From Massilia antarctica (GTDB lineage Bacteria; Pseudomonadota; Gammaproteobacteria; Burkholderiales; Burkholderiaceae_D), in the NCBI RefSeq assembly GCF_015689335.1, contig NZ_CP065053.1:1426001-1490000 (forward strand): a stretch of DNA of 64,000 nt. Reading direction: 5' to 3'. The translations under genes were made by a program, and so were the position numbers. Numbering within the stretch: position 1 is the first letter of the stretch; each line of letters begins with the position of its first letter. The notes beneath the pieces are model-generated. The model worked only from the letters and a program-made list of their open reading frames with translations. It was not told the origin of the DNA and searched no databases. Below, piece by piece: positions 53,258-62,326 of this stretch.

Positions 53258-56096
53258 GATCGGCGCCGGCGGCCAGCTCGCGCGTCTGGGCCATGAGCAT
53301 GGCGTCGAATTCCTCGGCCGGGACCGGGCGCGCGAACAGGTAGCCCTGGCCGTAGTCGCAGCCGGCCGCCAGCAGCAGGTCGCGCTGCTCGTGGGTCTCG
53401 ACGCCTTCGGCGATCACGCGCAGGCCAAGCTTGTGGGCCATGACGATGATCGCTTCCGACAGCGCCATGTCGCTCGACTCGGGCGCCAGGTTGCGGGTGA
53501 AGGAGCGGTCGATCTTCAGATAGTCGATATCGAATTTTTTCAGGTACGACAGCGAGGAATAGCCGGTGCCGAAATCGTCCAGCGCCACCTGGATGCCGGC
53601 GTCGCGCAGCTGCAGCAGCTTGTCGGTCACGCCGTCGCTGGCGTCGAGCAGCAAGCCTTCGGTGATCTCGACCACCACCGCCTGGCCGGACAGGCCCAGT
53701 TCGCGCAGGTGCACCAGCCAGCCTTCGTAGCCCTTGCCTTCACGCTGGAATTCGAGCGGCGACTGGTTCACGCTGACCTGGAACTCGGGATGGTGGTCGC
53801 GCCGCCAGCGGCTGGCCCAGCGCGCCGATTCCATGAACACCCATTCGCCGATGTCGATAATCAGGCCGCTCGACTCGGCCAGCGGAATGAATTCCAGGGG
53901 GCTCACCAGTCCGCGCTGCGGATGCTCCCAGCGGATCAGGGCCTCGGCCTTGTGGATCTTCCCGCTGCGAAGGTGCACGATGGGCTGGAAGTACACGCGG
54001 AACTGGCCGCCCTTGAGGGCACTGCGCAAGTCGTTGGTCATGCGCATGCGGTTAAGCGCCGCCACCTGCAGGGCCGGCGTGAAATAGCTGAAGCGGTTGC
54101 GCCCCGCGTTCTTGGCCGCGTACATGGCCTGGTCGGCGTGCTTGAGCAGGTCGTCGATGTCGCGCGCGTCGTCCGGATACAGGGTGATGCCGACGCTGGC
54201 CGAAATATACGCCTGCTCCTGGTCGAGCGTGAACGGGGCCTGCAGCACGTCGAGGATTTTTTGCGCGATCACGCCCACGCTGCCGGTTTCGCCCAGCTGC
54301 GGCAGGATCACGGTGAACTCGTCGCCACCCAGGCGCGCCACCGTGTCCGACTCGCGCACGCAGCCGCTGATGCGGCGCGCGGCATCGACCAGCAGCACGT
54401 CGCCCTGCTGGTGACCGAGCGTGTCGTTCACTTCCTTGAACTGATCGAGGTCGATGAACAGGATCGCGATGCGGGTGCCGTCGCGCCGGCAGCGCAGGAT
54501 GTCGTGTTCCAGGCGGTCGTGGAACATGCGCCGGTTGGGCAGGCGCGTGAGCGGGTCGAAATTGGCCTGTTGCCAGATCAGCGCTTCCGAGGTCTTTTTC
54601 TCGGTCACGTCCTCGATCATGCACAGGTGGTGGGCGCCGGCGCTGGCATGGGCATCGATGGCGGCGATCGACATGTCGACCCAGACCACGCTGCCGTCCG
54701 GGCGCAGCAGGCGGCGCGCGCTCTTGAAGCCGGCGATGCCGCCGGCGCCCAGCTGCGCCATGCGCGCGGCCTCGCCGGCCACATCGTCGGGGTGGGTGAT
54801 GTCGTCGCAGCGGCCGCGCTTGAGCTCCTCCGAGGAGCGCCCGGTGATCTCGGCGAAGCGCGGATTGATGTCCTTGAACTGGCCGCTGGCCGAATCGATC
54901 AGGGCGATGCCCATCGGCGCTTCCTCGAACATGGTGCGAAAGCGCAGTTCGCCCTGGCGGATGCTTTCCTCGGCGCGGCGCCGTTCGCGCGCCAGCAGCC
55001 ACACGTGCACGGCGGCGCCGCCGACCAGCAGCAGGCCGGCCGCCAGCAGCGAGCGGTACAGCCAGGTCAGGTAATTGGCGGCGGGGTCGGTGCTGTACAT
55101 GAAGCCGTCGAAAGAGGCGCCGCGCGGCAGCATGCCCAGGTCGGCGTAGATATCGGCGATGTGGCGCCAGCGGTCCGGATTCATGTAGCCGATTTCGACC
55201 AGCACCGGCTGCACCAGCGGCTCCATCTGGCGCGCCTCGAACAGCAGGTGCCGGCGGTCGTGGCGGCGGGTGTACTTCGACAGGATCAGGTCCGCGATCT
55301 CTTCCTGGTTGGCCATGGCATAGGCCCAGCCCTTCATGCTGGCGGCGCGGAAGGCGCGCACGCGCTCGGGGTGGGCAGCGATCTGGCGCTCGTTAGTAAA
55401 CAGGTTGTCGCCGTAGAAATCGATGCCGGCCGCGCGCGGGCTGTGCACGTCGTAGGCGAAGCCGATGCGGTCCAGGTAATCGGGCTCGTTGGTGATATAG
55501 GCCGAGTATGCCTCGACCTTGCCCTTGGCCAGGTCCTCGGGATTGAAGCTGTGCTCGACCCGCACCAGGCTGGTGAGGGGGACGCCTTCCTTGTTCAGGT
55601 AAGCGACCAGTTCGTCGGCCTGGGTGAGTTCATCGATGAGCGAGCCGATCATCACGCGCTTGCCCTTGAGATCGCGCACATCGGGCATGCCGCTGCGCTT
55701 GCCGACCAGCAGAACGTAGGGCGAATGCTGGAATATCACGCCCAGCACCACCAGGGGTTTGCCGGCCAGGCGCGCCATCAACAGGCTGCTGTTACCGACC
55801 CCGAATTCCGCCTTGCCGGCACTGACGCTGCGTTCCGGCTCGTTGCCGTCGGTGCCCTCGGCGATGTGGACGTCGAGGCCGGCGTCGCGGTAATAGCCTT
55901 TTTCGACGGCCGCGTAATAGCCGGCGAACTGGAACTGATGGGTGTGCTTGAGCTGGAGCGTGACTTTATCGAGCGCCCAGGCAGGCAGGCTGACGCACAT
56001 GGCGAGCGCGAAGCCGAACGCCGAGGCGAACGCGAACGCTTTCGGCGCGGGCGCGAAAGCCGTCGATTCGCGGCGGGCCAGGGGAAATCGGATCAT
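53226..56096 (-). CDS. NMT1-type sensor fused to PAS-GGDEF-EAL
   Basis: A 956-residue membrane protein. Signal peptide (to AWA, residue about 41); periplasmic NMT1/THI5-like solute-binding domain (about 45-330: KHTHQFQFAGYYAAVEKGYYRDAG, SAYITNEPDYLDRIGFAYDV); one membrane helix (LYRSLLAAGLLLVGGAAVHVWLL). Then PAS (EEAPMGIALIDSASGQF), GGDEF (RLGGDEF with I-site RESD) and EAL domain. Catalytic EAL elements are all there: KAEALIRW, SVNQSP, EITE, DDFGTGYSSL, LKIDRSF, AEGVET and GQGYLF. It may both make and break cyclic-di-GMP, tuned by a small ligand, perhaps a thiamine-pathway pyrimidine. Confidence 0.95.
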   Translation of the reverse strand: MIRFPLARRESTAFAPAPKAFAFASAFGFALAMCVSLPAWALDKVTLQLKHTHQFQFAGYYAAVEKGYYRDAGLDVHIAEGTDGNEPERSVSAGKAEFGVGNSSLLMARLAGKPLVVLGVIFQHSPYVLLVGKRSGMPDVRDLKGKRVMIGSLIDELTQADELVAYLNKEGVPLTSLVRVEHSFNPEDLAKGKVEAYSAYITNEPDYLDRIGFAYDVHSPRAAGIDFYGDNLFTNERQIAAHPERVRAFRAASMKGWAYAMANQEEIADLILSKYTRRHDRRHLLFEARQMEPLVQPVLVEIGYMNPDRWRHIADIYADLGMLPRGASFDGFMYSTDPAANYLTWLYRSLLAAGLLLVGGAAVHVWLLARERRRAEESIRQGELRFRTMFEEAPMGIALIDSASGQFKDINPRFAEITGRSSEELKRGRCDDITHPDDVAGEAARMAQLGAGGIAGFKSARRLLRPDGSVVWVDMSIAAIDAHASAGAHHLCMIEDVTEKKTSEALIWQQANFDPLTRLPNRRMFHDRLEHDILRCRRDGTRIAILFIDLDQFKEVNDTLGHQQGDVLLVDAARRISGCVRESDTVARLGGDEFTVILPQLGETGSVGVIAQKILDVLQAPFTLDQEQAYISASVGITLYPDDARDIDDLLKHADQAMYAAKNAGRNRFSYFTPALQVAALNRMRMTNDLRSALKGGQFRVYFQPIVHLRSGKIHKAEALIRWEHPQRGLVSPLEFIPLAESSGLIIDIGEWVFMESARWASRWRRDHHPEFQVSVNQSPLEFQREGKGYEGWLVHLRELGLSGQAVVVEITEGLLLDASDGVTDKLLQLRDAGIQVALDDFGTGYSSLSYLKKFDIDYLKIDRSFTRNLAPESSDMALSEAIIVMAHKLGLRVIAEGVETHEQRDLLLAAGCDYGQGYLFARPVPAEEFDAMLMAQTRELAAGADLTSPAPRWPA

Positions 56097-56241
56097 CAGT
56101 CGGTCACACCGCTAGGTGTGCACTAAAGCAACGTATGAATACGATTGTACTGACCTTCCCGGCCGGGACAACGGAAAATCCAAACTGTGTGCGTGGCACA
56201 ACAATCCGGGTGTTGCAAAAGCGAAGAAAGGGGACGATTTT

Positions 56242-56267
56242 GCACGGCCGATAAGCACGGCCGATAA
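56242..56267. repeat. Tandem 13-bp direct repeat
   Basis: GCACGGCCGATAA occurs twice without a gap (56242-56254, 56255-56267). It lies in the gap between the EAL protein start and the YgiQ stop; nothing else is there. Confidence 0.9.
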
Positions 56268-56280
56268 CTCACGCGCTGTC

Positions 56281-56307
56281 GTCGCCGCGCCAAGGTGGCG
56301 CGGCGAC
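56281..56307. other. Strong hairpin downstream of the YgiQ-type gene
   Basis: GTCGCCGCGCCA and TGGCGCGGCGAC pair as a perfect 12-bp stem with a 3-nt loop. There is no U run on either side, so it is not a standard intrinsic terminator. It may stabilise the mRNA end. Confidence 0.75.
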
Positions 56308-56335
56308 GCAGGCTATTGGCGACGGACGACGGTAC

Positions 56336-58615
56336 TTACTTGCGCCGGGCGCCGGCTTTTGCCACCGGCGCCGCCTTCGGCTTGGTCTTGATGGTCGCCA
56401 GAATCGATGGACGCACCTTCGATTCCGGGGCGATGAAGGGCGTCGGCGCCAGCGCGCGCTCGGTCTTGCGCTTGGGCGCGGCGGCGAACTTGTCGAGCGT
56501 GCCGGCGCCCGAGGTCTGGCGCTTGCGCTCGCCCGCCGCCAGGCCGCCGTCTTCCGACGCCTGCCAGCTCGGCACCAGATGGCGGTCGCCATTGCCGATC
56601 AAGTCGCCACGGCCCATCTTGACCAGGGTTTCGCGCAGGATCGGCCAGTTGGCCGGGTCCTGGTAGCGCAGGAACGCCTTGTGCGAACGGCGCACCTTGC
56701 CGCTCTTGGCCGTTTCCACGATCTCGGAATCGGCCGTCACTTTTTTCAGCGGATTCTTGCGCGAGTAGTACATCGTCGTGGCCATCGCCATCGGGGTCGG
56801 CATGAAGGTCTGCACCTGGTCGAGCTTGAAGTTGTTTTTCTTCAGCCACAGCGCCAGGTTGAGCATGTCTTCGTCCGTCGTGCCCGGGTGAGCGGCGATG
56901 AAATAAGGAATCAGATACTGCTTCTTGCCCGCTTCCAGGGAGAAACGGTCGAACATTTCCTTGAATTCGTCGTAAGCGCCGATGCCGGGCTTCATCATCT
57001 TCGACAAGGTGCCTTCTTCGGTGTGCTCAGGCGCAATCTTGAGCAAGCCGCCCACGTGGTGGGTCACCAGTTCCTTGACGTATTCGGGCGAGCGCACGGC
57101 CAGGTCGTAGCGCAAGCCTGAGCTGATCAGCACTTTCTTGATGCCGGGAATGGCGCGCGCCTTGCGGTACAGCGAAATCAGCTTGCTGTGATCGGTGCCG
57201 AGATTGACGCAGATGGTCGGGTACACGCACGACAGGCGGCGGCACGATTCCTCGATTGCCTTGTCCTTGCAGGCCAGCCGGTACATGTTCGCGGTCGGGC
57301 CGCCCATGTCGGAAATGGTGCCGGTGAAACCCTTGGTCTTGTCGCGGATGTGCTCGATTTCGCGCAGGATCGACGGCTCCGAACGGCTCTGGATGATGCG
57401 GCCCTCGTGCTCGGTGATCGAGCAAAAGGTGCAGCCGCCGAAGCAGCCGCGCATGATGTTGACCGAAAAGCGGATCATGTCCCAGGCCGGAATCTTGGCC
57501 TTGCCGTAGCTCGGATGCGGGGCGCGCGCGTAATTCATGTCGTACACGCCGTCCATTTCGTCCATGGCCAGCGGCAGCGGCGGCGGATTGAGCCAGACGT
57601 CGCGTTCGCCGTGCGCCTGCACCATCGCGCGCGCATTGCCGGGGTTCGATTCGAGGTGGAACACGCGCGAGGTGTGCGCGTACATCACCGGATCGGTGCT
57701 CACCGTTTCGTAGGATGGCAGGCGGACCACGGTCTTGTCGTGTTTTTCCTTGGCCATGGCCAGGCGTTCTTCGCGCGACATGATGCGGATCGGCTTGACC
57801 ACTTCCTTGGGCTGGGCATTGTCGGTGGCGCAGGCGGACTTGTCTTCCTGGGCCATCGCGTAGGGGTCGTGGTGGGCGTCGACCTTGCCGGGCACGTCGA
57901 CCCGGGTCGAGTTGTGCACGCCCCAGTCGTCGCCGGGCAGCCAGCCTTGCGGCACCATGAAGGCGGTACCGCGCAGGTTACGGATATCCTTGATGTTTTC
58001 GCCGCTTGCCAAGCGGTGGGTCAGGTCGACCAGGGCGCGTTCGGCGTTACCGAACAGCAGCATGTCGGCCTTGGAATCGGGCAGCACCGAGCGCCGCACC
58101 TTGTCGGACCAGTAATCGTAGTGGGCGATGCGGCGCAGCGAGGCTTCGATCGAGCCGATGATGACCGGCACGTCCGGAAACGCTTCGCGCGCGCGCTGGG
58201 CGTACACGGTGACGGTGCGGTCCGGGCGCTTGTTCGGCTCGCCGTTTGGCGTGTAGGCGTCGTCGGAGCGGATCTTGCGGTCGGCCGTGTAGCGGTTGAC
58301 CATCGAGTCCATGTTGCCGGCGGTGACGCCGAAGTACAGATTGGGCTTGCCGAGCACGCGGAAGGCCTCGGCCGAGAGCCAGTCCGGCTGGGCGATGATA
58401 CCGACGCGGAAACCTTGCGCTTCGAGCAGGCGGCCGACCAGGGCCATGCCGAAACTCGGATGGTCGATGTAGGCGTCGCCCGTGACGAGGATGACGTCGC
58501 ACGAATCCCAGCCCAGGGCGTCCATTTCGGCGCGGGACATGGGAAGGAAAGGCGCGGCGGGAGCGCGGCTAGACCGTTTCGGGACGGTCGCAAACAGGTT
58601 TGTTGGGGAGTTCAT
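56336..58615 (-). CDS. YgiQ-family radical SAM protein
   Basis: A 759-residue protein: N-terminal cobalamin-binding-like fold ([29 protein letters not shown]), the radical SAM cluster motif [12 protein letters not shown] (CxxxCxxC) in the middle and the family's [14 protein letters not shown] and [16 protein letters not shown] blocks. The C-terminus is basic ([11 protein letters not shown]...[17 protein letters not shown]). YgiQ proteins belong to the B12-binding radical SAM group; the substrate is not known. The chosen ATG at 58615 gives normal length. It is the first gene right of the c-di-GMP hybrid. Confidence 0.95.
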   Translation of the reverse strand: MNSPTNLFATVPKRSSRAPAAPFLPMSRAEMDALGWDSCDVILVTGDAYIDHPSFGMALVGRLLEAQGFRVGIIAQPDWLSAEAFRVLGKPNLYFGVTAGNMDSMVNRYTADRKIRSDDAYTPNGEPNKRPDRTVTVYAQRAREAFPDVPVIIGSIEASLRRIAHYDYWSDKVRRSVLPDSKADMLLFGNAERALVDLTHRLASGENIKDIRNLRGTAFMVPQGWLPGDDWGVHNSTRVDVPGKVDAHHDPYAMAQEDKSACATDNAQPKEVVKPIRIMSREERLAMAKEKHDKTVVRLPSYETVSTDPVMYAHTSRVFHLESNPGNARAMVQAHGERDVWLNPPPLPLAMDEMDGVYDMNYARAPHPSYGKAKIPAWDMIRFSVNIMRGCFGGCTFCSITEHEGRIIQSRSEPSILREIEHIRDKTKGFTGTISDMGGPTANMYRLACKDKAIEESCRRLSCVYPTICVNLGTDHSKLISLYRKARAIPGIKKVLISSGLRYDLAVRSPEYVKELVTHHVGGLLKIAPEHTEEGTLSKMMKPGIGAYDEFKEMFDRFSLEAGKKQYLIPYFIAAHPGTTDEDMLNLALWLKKNNFKLDQVQTFMPTPMAMATTMYYSRKNPLKKVTADSEIVETAKSGKVRRSHKAFLRYQDPANWPILRETLVKMGRGDLIGNGDRHLVPSWQASEDGGLAAGERKRQTSGAGTLDKFAAAPKRKTERALAPTPFIAPESKVRPSILATIKTKPKAAPVAKAGARRK

Positions 58616-58778
58616 TGGGCAGTATTGTACCGGAAAACCTTCCGGAGCAACTTGCCACCGCCCTTTTTCAAGGCCGATTGCAGCGAAAAAACGTCTTATG
58701 TTTCAACAACTTGTGACGTTTGTGCCACATTTACAGGCAGTTGCCGGAGCGCGCTTGGCGCTCGCGGCGTACGGCCGG

Positions 58779-59153
58779 TCAGATACCCATGTTCGACAGC
58801 ATCCGGCCCAGCTCGCGCAGGGCGGGTTCCAGGCGCGGGTGCTCGGCGGCGAATTTGGCGGTGATTTCCTGGGTGCGCTCGGCCAGCCCGTAGGTGGTGG
58901 TGCCGGCCGGTTCGGCCAGCAGGGCCGCAGCCGGGTCGGACGCCGTAGCGGACGCTTCGGCTTGCTCGGCCAGGGCAGTGTCGCTGATGGTGGCTTGCGC
59001 GGCGGCTGCACGCTTGTCCAGCAGGGTCTGGATGTCGCCGTCGAGCTGCATCAGCAAACCTTGCAACTCTTCATCCACCTGATCCGTCTGCGCCAGGTTG
59101 GCATGCAGGGTTTTCAGGTGCGACTTCAGGTTCGCTGTGTCGTCGTTCAACAT
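58779..59153 (-). CDS. DUF4404 family protein
   Basis: A 124-residue soluble, mostly helical protein: MLNDDTANLKSHLKTLHANLAQTD, LLMQLDGDIQTLLD and the C-terminal LEPALRELGRMLSNMGI match the DUF4404 pattern as I recall it. AGAGGA precedes the ATG. Function unknown. It follows the VF530 gene 11 bp on and is on the same strand, so the two are likely co-expressed. Confidence 0.85.
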   Translation of the reverse strand: MLNDDTANLKSHLKTLHANLAQTDQVDEELQGLLMQLDGDIQTLLDKRAAAAQATISDTALAEQAEASATASDPAAALLAEPAGTTTYGLAERTQEITAKFAAEHPRLEPALRELGRMLSNMGI

Positions 59154-59164
59154 GTCATCCTCTT

Positions 59165-59377
59165 TTAATTGGTGAAATTTGTGGCCAGATACAGTTCTTC
59201 AACCCTGGTACGCGCCCACGGGGTCTTGCGCAGGAACTTCAGGCTGGACTTGATGCTTGGATCGCTGATGAAACAATTGATGTCGATCCGCTTGCCAAGC
59301 TCATCCCAGCCGTAATGGGCGACCAACCTGGTCAACAGAGATTCTAAGGTAATACCGTGTAAGTCGTGAACACTCAT
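59165..59377 (-). CDS. VF530-family (DUF2132) small protein
   Basis: 70 residues. [30 protein letters not shown], then [27 protein letters not shown], is the whole VF530 fold, found in many proteobacteria; it binds DNA in structural-genomics data as I recall. No Shine-Dalgarno is evident. It is upstream of the DUF4404 gene. Confidence 0.93.
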   Translation of the reverse strand: MSVHDLHGITLESLLTRLVAHYGWDELGKRIDINCFISDPSIKSSLKFLRKTPWARTRVEELYLATNFTN

Positions 59378-59490
59378 TGCTGCGCTTGATCCTATGGCGG
59401 GTTGGGGGGAAGGCTATACCGTCCTTATACACCCAAATGGCGGCGCGATCCATCGCGCGGCGCGGCAAGCTTGGGCGCCGGGGCGCGGGC

Positions 59491-59874
59491 TTACTCGCGG
59501 AAAATGCGTATCTCGGTCCCGCTCTTGTCGGCCAGTTCGACCATGTGCCCGGTGCCGCGCGCGCAACCGGGCTTGCCGTAATCGGCATGGAAGGCCAGTA
59601 CCAGGTCGATGCCGGTGGCGAGCATGCGTTCGTTCAAGCCACGCCAGGCTTCGCCGGGGAAGGCGCGCTGGTCGGCGCGGTTCTTTTTCATGCGCTGCAC
59701 GCTCAAGCCCAGCTCAGCGGCGACAGCCACCGCGCAGGCATCGGCGCCCGGGGTGTCGCCGGTGACGATCACGCTGTGCGGCGGCAACTGGGACAATGCG
59801 CGGCGCACCGTGTCGGGGTTGTCCCAGGTGGTCGAGCCGGTGACCAGCACGCGCAGGAATGGTCGCTCAGACAC
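59491..59874 (-). CDS. SLOG-fold (DUF2493/YpsA-related) protein
   Basis: About 127 residues of a Rossmann-like SLOG domain: RVLVTGSTTWDNPDTVRRAL, HSVIVTGDTPGADACAVAVAAELG, MKKNRADQRAFPGEAWRGLNERML and DLVLAFHADYGKPGCARGTGHMVELA. SLOG proteins sense nucleotide-derived ligands or handle NAD/ADP-ribose, often in defence systems; no effector gene is next to it. The start is a GTG at 59874; TTG at 59934 gives a longer, less family-like N-terminus. Confidence 0.82.
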   Translation of the reverse strand: MSERPFLRVLVTGSTTWDNPDTVRRALSQLPPHSVIVTGDTPGADACAVAVAAELGLSVQRMKKNRADQRAFPGEAWRGLNERMLATGIDLVLAFHADYGKPGCARGTGHMVELADKSGTEIRIFRE

Positions 59875-60061
59875 AGGTAAAGTGAAACATCGGTGTTTTC
59901 CTCGCGACGATGATCTTGTTTCATGGGCAGCCAACAGCAGCCTGATTGCATTATATTAAATTAACCGGGAGCGCAACGGGCCAACCATGGATGCGCAGCG
60001 ACCAGGACAGCGCCTGGCGCATGGGCGGGAAACACGATAGCGCCAGCCCACGCATGGCCGA

Positions 60062-60337
60062 TCAGCGACGACGCAGGCGCGCCAGCAGGGCCGCCGCGCC
60101 CCACCAGATGGCAGCCCAGACCAGCACTACGCACACCCATCCCAACAAGGATGGCGCGGCCCAGCCGCCCGACGCGCCGCTGCCGAACACCGGCAGGCCG
60201 AGCGCATCGAGCACGAACAAGGGACCGTAGATGGTGGCGGCGATGGCCGGCCCCAAGGTGCCGGTACCGGCCCAGATCCAGCCGATCACGGCATGGACGG
60301 TCGCCAGGCCGACGAACAGCACAGAACGCAGTGTCAT
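60062..60337 (-). CDS. Small membrane protein of unknown function
   Basis: 91 residues, three or four hydrophobic segments (SVLFVGLATVHAVIGWIWAG, LGPAIAATIYGPLFVLDALG, LLGWVCVVLVWAAIWWGAAALL) and a basic tail LARLRRR. GTG at 60346 is an alternative start. Last gene of the operon described at 62327-63601, 21 bp after the first FxLYD-like gene. Confidence 0.7.
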   Translation of the reverse strand: MTLRSVLFVGLATVHAVIGWIWAGTGTLGPAIAATIYGPLFVLDALGLPVFGSGASGGWAAPSLLGWVCVVLVWAAIWWGAAALLARLRRR

Positions 60338-60358
60338 TGTGTGCACTCGCCGGATGGC

Positions 60359-60994
60359 TCAGTCGGGCGTGTGTGGGCCGGCAGCGTTTACTTTCGCTTC
60401 GGCAGCAACGGCCAGGCGTTCAAGCAAGCGCAACTTTGTTTCGAGGAGGGTGTTCTGCGCCTCCACCAGCGCCAGCGTTCTGTTTTGCACAGAACCCTTG
60501 CCGCTCGCGCGCTTGATGAAGAAACCGAACACGCCGATTAACAGCAGCATCGGTCCCCAGCTGACCAGATAATCAAGCAGGACCGACATCGTCGACGGTT
60601 CGGGGTGCGGCTTGATCGCCACGGCCGAGATGATGCGCATTTCCTGCGACACGTAAGCCTCCTTGGCCCGCGCCGCGACCTCGCGAATACGGAACGCAAC
60701 CGCGCCGGACGCCGGCACAAATAGCCCGTCGACAGGCTGGGTCACGGTATCGACGAGGACGTGGTTGGCATCGAAGTATTTCACTTCCAGCATGACGTCC
60801 CTGACACTGTCGGCGGATGCATTTTTCAGTGTTGCCAGGGACGTGACCATGCGCGGCTCATCCGATACGTTGAGCGAGGTATTGCTGACCGCCAGTTGGT
60901 CGACCCTGGCCGGGGAATCCTCGTGGTAACTGCAGGCAAGCGCCGAAGTCGAGAAGGCCAACATGCAGGCCGACCGTGCCATTCGTTTTTTCAT
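60359..60994 (-). CDS. FxLYD-like membrane protein (paralogue A)
   Basis: A 211-residue protein: signal peptide (MKKRMARSACMLAFSTSALAC; Cys near the cleavage could be lipidated), a periplasmic FxLYD-like beta domain (VTSLATLKNASADSVRDVMLEVKYFDANHVLVDT), a membrane helix (LVSWGPMLLLIGVFGFFI) and a C-terminal coiled tail (LALVEAQNTLLETKLRLLERLAVAAEAKV). It is a tandem paralogue of 61074-61712 with the same plan. Function unknown. Confidence 0.78.
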   Translation of the reverse strand: MKKRMARSACMLAFSTSALACSYHEDSPARVDQLAVSNTSLNVSDEPRMVTSLATLKNASADSVRDVMLEVKYFDANHVLVDTVTQPVDGLFVPASGAVAFRIREVAARAKEAYVSQEMRIISAVAIKPHPEPSTMSVLLDYLVSWGPMLLLIGVFGFFIKRASGKGSVQNRTLALVEAQNTLLETKLRLLERLAVAAEAKVNAAGPHTPD

Positions 60995-61073
60995 GGTGTT
61001 TTCAGGTGAGGTGTATCAAGGGGATGGGCAGCGGATGAAGCGTGCCGCTTTGTTCCCAGGCGTCAGGATGGGT

Positions 61074-61712
61074 TCAGTCCTCACCCGGCCGCGGTGCGCC
61101 GCGTGAGCGCGCTTCGGCGGCCAGCGCCAGCCGCTCGAGCATGAGCGCTTGCGTGCCGAGGTGGGCAATCTGCGCATTCATCAACGCCGGGGCGTTGGTG
61201 GTCGCCGACTTCTTGCCGATCAAGCGTTTCATGAAATAGATCAAAAAGCCCAACAAGGCCAGCAAGGGTAGCCAGGTGATCAGGAATTGCTCCATGAACG
61301 GGCTGAGCGCGGATTTTTGCGGAGGCGGAACGATCGCCTCGGCGGAGACGACGCGCACTTCCTGCGACACGTACGCTTCCGCCGGCTGGTAAATGTGCTC
61401 GCGCAGGCGGAACGCGACCTCGCCGGCCGCCGGCGCAATCACATTGTCGACACAGCGCGTGAAGGTATCGACCAGCACATGCTTGGTGTCGAAGTATTTC
61501 ACCTCGAACATCACTTCCCTGACCCTGTCGGAGGACGCATTCTTCAAGGTACCGAACGTGGTGGCCGTGCGCCCGTCCGCGGACACGCTGAACGTGGCCT
61601 CCCGGACCGCCAGCTGGGCCAGCGGCACCGACGTGGTACCGTCACGGCCGCAGGCGAACGCCGTCCCGGAAATGACCAGCAAGCATGCGGCGTGCGCGAT
61701 CAATTTTTTCAT
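61074..61712 (-). CDS. FxLYD-like membrane protein (paralogue B)
   Basis: 212 residues from MKKLIAHAACLLVISGTAFAC, with a signal peptide and a possible lipobox FAC. The FxLYD-like domain (FGTLKNASSDRVREVMFEVKYFDTKHVLVDTFTR) and YVSQEVRVVSAEAI are shared with paralogue A. A membrane helix (FLITWLPLLALLGFLIYFM) and coiled tail (NAQIAHLGTQALMLERLALAAEA) follow. It starts 7 bp after the hydroxylase stop. The start of the longer frame lies inside the hydroxylase gene and is not used. Confidence 0.8.
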   Translation of the reverse strand: MKKLIAHAACLLVISGTAFACGRDGTTSVPLAQLAVREATFSVSADGRTATTFGTLKNASSDRVREVMFEVKYFDTKHVLVDTFTRCVDNVIAPAAGEVAFRLREHIYQPAEAYVSQEVRVVSAEAIVPPPQKSALSPFMEQFLITWLPLLALLGFLIYFMKRLIGKKSATTNAPALMNAQIAHLGTQALMLERLALAAEARSRGAPRPGED

Positions 61713-61719
61713 GGTGCTT

Positions 61720-62316
61720 TCAAGTGGGATGGATCGAGGGGAACATCGGCGCGGTTGACGGGTCCTGTTGCGGCTTGCCTGCGCCGTACAGCACGTCCGA
61801 ACGCAGCACATACTTGATGCCGCCGGTCAGCGCGGCGCCTTCATGCCAGGTGTCGTGCACGAACAGCAGGGCCGAACCGGTCCCTGGCGTCACCCGGAAC
61901 TCCTTGAAGACCGTGTCGCCGCCCTCGTAGCCCTCGTTCAGGTAGACGAGGAAAGTGAGCTTGCTGCTCAGCCCATCTTCGTTCCACGGGCCATCCTTGT
62001 GCATCTTGAAGCGCTGCCCGGTCGCATACTTGTAAAAGCGCAGCTCGCGCGGCAACCCGACAGCAGCGTGGCCGTCGAGCTCGGGCATGCCGGCCGCCGC
62101 CAGGCGCTGCCACAGCAGGGCGATCCAGTCGGGCGCCTCGAACTGGGCGCGCTCGTTGTTGCGGATCGCCGGCATCGGTCGGGCGCCTTGCGCGGTGCGC
62201 ACCGCCGCCGCCGCGAAGCCGCGCGCCTCAGCCAGCGCGATCAACTCGCCGCACTCGCGCGCATCGAGAAACCCATCGATGGAAAACACCGTCGGCGCGT
62301 GGGGGACGACCCGCAT
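61720..62316 (-). CDS. 2OG-Fe(II) oxygenase (prolyl 4-hydroxylase-like)
   Basis: A 198-residue cytosolic dioxygenase. Iron ligands are H106 and D108 (FKMHKDGPW) and H158 (HDTWHEGAAL); K168 (GIKYVLRSD) should bind 2-oxoglutarate. The fold's N-terminal part (DARECGELIALAEARGF) and substrate loop (RNNERAQFEAPDW) are typical of bacterial P4H-like enzymes that hydroxylate Pro or other residues in proteins. It lies 10 bp after the TPR lipoprotein. The target protein is unknown. Confidence 0.93.
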   Translation of the reverse strand: MRVVPHAPTVFSIDGFLDARECGELIALAEARGFAAAAVRTAQGARPMPAIRNNERAQFEAPDWIALLWQRLAAAGMPELDGHAAVGLPRELRFYKYATGQRFKMHKDGPWNEDGLSSKLTFLVYLNEGYEGGDTVFKEFRVTPGTGSALLFVHDTWHEGAALTGGIKYVLRSDVLYGAGKPQQDPSTAPMFPSIHPT

Positions 62317-62326
62317 GCGGTCCGGC

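Noticed and set aside
53181..56126. Very long open frame on the plus strand (981 codons) opposite the NMT1-PAS-GGDEF-EAL gene
   Set aside because: It mirrors the reading frame of the real gene, is rich in His, Gln, Asp and Ala as expected from high-GC antisense, and has no domain.
57188..58864. Long plus-strand frame (558 codons) opposite the YgiQ gene
   Set aside because: Antisense shadow; no motif, while the minus strand gives an intact radical SAM protein.
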